From: Hirundichthys speculiger
Taxonomy: Eukaryota > Chordata > Actinopteri > Beloniformes > Exocoetidae
Direction: 5' to 3'
Length of the DNA stretch: 64,000 bases
Assembly (NCBI GenBank): GCA_018398805.1
Contig: JAGFBZ010000853.1
Coordinates: 374,501 to 438,500, forward strand
Shown here one piece after another: positions 61,901 to 64,000 of the stretch. The stretch's first letter is position 1, and the number at the start of each line of letters is the position of its first letter. The notes under the pieces were generated by a model. It did no database searches. It was not told where the DNA came from and saw only the letters and a program-made list of their open reading frames with translations. A program made the translations under genes and the position numbers.

Positions 61901-62889
61901 AAACACACCCTTAACTTTTACACATGAAGGCTGAAGCAGATGTTTTTGGTGTGGACAACAGTATGATATACAACACTCAGAGGCTCTTGTGAAATTTTTA
62001 TGGTGCACTCCTTTATGGATGGAACATCTGCATCTGACTGGATGGAGGCCAGTCAGCAGTTACTCCACCCTCTATTGTAAAGAACAAGAGGAAAAGTCAG
62101 AACATAGAGGGAGGGAAATGACAACTTTATAAAACACACCTGAATTTTATAGCTGAAGGTGCAGGAGTGAAGATGTATTTTTCATTTTAAAAATCTGTAG
62201 CAGCTGTAACATATTTTATGCTCTCTTTGTGTACGCATTGAAGTCTCTTGTGTGTGAAAAATATTATCAGGACAAAAAGCAGTCATTAGTAGAAGCACCT
62301 CAGGGCCAACAAGAAGGGCCTCTTTGTGTGCTGGGATCATGGATGTTTAAGCTGAAATTGGATGGTTAAAAAGAGCATTTTCCAGATGCCTCAGCAGCAA
62401 GTGAACTCTGTATCGCTTGGAAATTCAATTATAACACATGATTTCTTAGTGAGCAATCTATGAATGGGCACTCTGTGACAACAGCTAGGCATCCAGGCCT
62501 GATGAGCCTGAAGTGGAAGAGTAGGAAGAGGAAGTGCAGAGCTGGATAAGAAGAACTGGACTGGAGTAATATAGTGTAGAGGGGAAAGAGGGGGGAAAGT
62601 CTGGAAAAGAAAGCAAAAATATGTCAAAAAATGATAGCTAACATAAATGCAGAATATCAGGGAGATAACCATCCATTATCCATACCCATTTAGTCCTATG
62701 TAGCTGGGAGAAACCTAGTCCAGTAAAATAATGTTGTAAGATAAAAGCAATAAATAGAAAAGAATACAGTCATCATTATTCTATGCAATGTTTGGTTGAA
62801 TACACATAACTTTTCTTTGTAAATTTCATAATGGCCCTGGAGCTTTGACTTGTGCCATTTCCATTCGGCTCTCCAGGACTCCCTTTTCT
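58981..62889. other. Unique sequence, no gene recognised
   Basis: A C-run lies at 60497-60507. Chance frames only. The G+C-balanced block 59340-60300 is repeat-poor and may hold regulatory DNA, but I see no definite motif arrangement. Confidence 0.35.
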
Positions 62890-63400
62890 GTGCCCTAACT
62901 GAGATCTAAAGTGTGCCCCGTTTCGTGGGTGGGCTCAGTCACATGCTGAGTTAGACCGAATATTTCAAGGACAGCAGCAAGTTCTTTTGCTTGTTTGTCA
63001 TGGGTTTCATCTACATGCACATTCAAGTCCCCTGTTATGACAAAACAGTCAAAATAAGTGCACACAACTGAAAGTAGTTCAGTAAAATAATCAATAACAC
63101 AATTCTGTGGTGGTTTGTAAATGCTGATATAAAATATGGAAGATTGTTTCATCACCATTTTGAATGACACAGACCCAAACGATTTTGGTTGGAGTAGGCT
63201 GGGGAGGAAGAGGGCACAACTCTTCTTTGAGGACAGAATCCTTGATCTTGTAATGTCTGGGGTGAGGGGAAGTATTTGAATTCCCGATTTCACCAGGCTG
63301 TCAAAGTGATCAGGAAGTTCCAATGGGTGACAGTGGAGACGAGAATGATGGTGAATTATTTCTGTAGGATGTAGATGCAGCAGGGGGTCCCAGACCTGTG
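62890..63400 (-). pseudogene. LINE endonuclease fragment
   Basis: The minus strand 63323-62898 is open for 142 codons and reads FYISIYKPPQN, then FVITGDLNVHVDETHDKQAK and FGLTQHVTEPTHETGHTLDL. These are the middle motifs of the APE-like endonuclease of L2/Rex1-group LINEs: IYRPP, GD-L/F-N-x-H and GHTLDL. The GDLN aspartate and asparagine are present. The N-terminal ETW motif and the terminal SDH motif with the whole RT are missing, because the match stops abruptly near 62892. It differs in sequence from the endonuclease at 52 kb, so it is a different family or an older copy. Confidence 0.75.
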
Positions 63401-64000
63401 GTGAAGGTGATGGAGGCGCTGCTGCATGTAAAGCTTGAATAAAGCGGTTAATGAATCAACCCCCGAGGGAATCTTCATGTCATGGTGATAAGGTCAGATT
63501 TATGCTCACCCATGAAAACAACATAGCCTCTGCTTTCAAGATATGATTTGAACTAACTTTAACCTTACAAAGTTTAGCAGTTTATAACTTCAAAAGAGAT
63601 ATACTGTGCTCTTTGTTGAAAGGTGACTCAATTTCCTTACATCTTAATGAAATGGCTGTGACATGCTTTGGTCAAAATAACTATAAAGTATGGCAACTCC
63701 CTATTCAAGCATGTCATGGATTTAGGGGCTTGACTTAGCCTCTCTACTTGATTCCAATCATCTGTTAAGACGTGCACCTCTTTTGATATTGGTATTAGAA
63801 CTCTACAGTACTTGTTTCCAAGGCACAGCTATTGCAGTGTCGTGTGAAGTTGGGTTGAAAAAGATATGGAGATTCCAGTTGATTAGAGTCGATGATGTAG
63901 CCTCCAAATCTAAATAACTCACCCAGTGATATGTTTTCGTAGCAGAGTGAGCTTAAATTAAGACAGGGTTATCTTATGATGAAGATTTTATTTTTTTGTT
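63401..64000. other. Unique sequence, no gene recognised
   Basis: Possibly includes a little more of the LINE 5' side up to about 63480. The remainder shows no recognisable feature. Confidence 0.35.

Overview
This window looks like intronic or intergenic DNA from a teleost fish, probably a percomorph rather than zebrafish; that last point is inference. The teleost call rests on the mobile-element repertoire read directly from translations and termini: several copies of an RTE-type (Rex3-like) non-LTR retrotransposon, an L2/CR1-like LINE with an esterase-type ORF1, tRNA-derived SINE remnants, Tc1/mariner, hAT and Harbinger-like DNA transposon remains, and abundant TA, TC, GT and GATA microsatellites. 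I find no complete host gene, rRNA, tRNA gene or CRISPR array. Most long open frames are chance frames in low-complexity or AT-rich DNA.

Layout. 0.36-2.7 kb holds a nested pair of RTE elements: an old copy whose 5' part is inverted (the twin-priming signature) and a younger 5'-truncated copy inserted at its left edge with a perfect 15-bp target duplication. 4.5-5.2 kb holds a SINE next to another RTE reverse-transcriptase fragment. 7-10.4 kb holds LINE tails, a SINE, a LINE RT fragment on the minus strand abutting a Tc1/mariner fragment, and a small exon-like segment (ATG followed at once by a consensus splice donor). 12.0-12.2 kb is a diverged ~60-bp tandem repeat. 14-29 kb is mostly unique AT-rich DNA with microsatellites and one 400-bp inverted-terminal repeat element at 23.45 kb. 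29.4-33.1 kb holds DNA transposons: a Harbinger-like element with a broken Myb/SANT-like frame, a 1.04-kb hAT-type element with TIRs and an 8-bp target duplication, and a related MITE fragment. 33-47 kb is mostly unique, with a possible minus-strand glutamine-run exon at 34.6 kb and a TAAT-rich, GC-box-containing block near 35.6 kb.

47.2-53.6 kb is a dense retroelement block: a non-LTR-like tail, an RTE fragment with a perfect hairpin, and a nearly full-length minus-strand L2/CR1-like LINE (3' UTR, RT, endonuclease, esterase-like ORF1), all decayed by stops and frameshifts. 55.9 kb is a GATA array. 57.4-59 kb has LINE and SINE remnants and a strong hairpin. 62.9-63.4 kb is a minus-strand LINE endonuclease fragment.

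The genes here do not work together as a system: they are independent insertions of different ages. I saw nothing that amounts to an undescribed biological system. The most informative items are the nested twin-primed RTE locus, the hAT element, the two candidate host exons and four unexplained hairpins.
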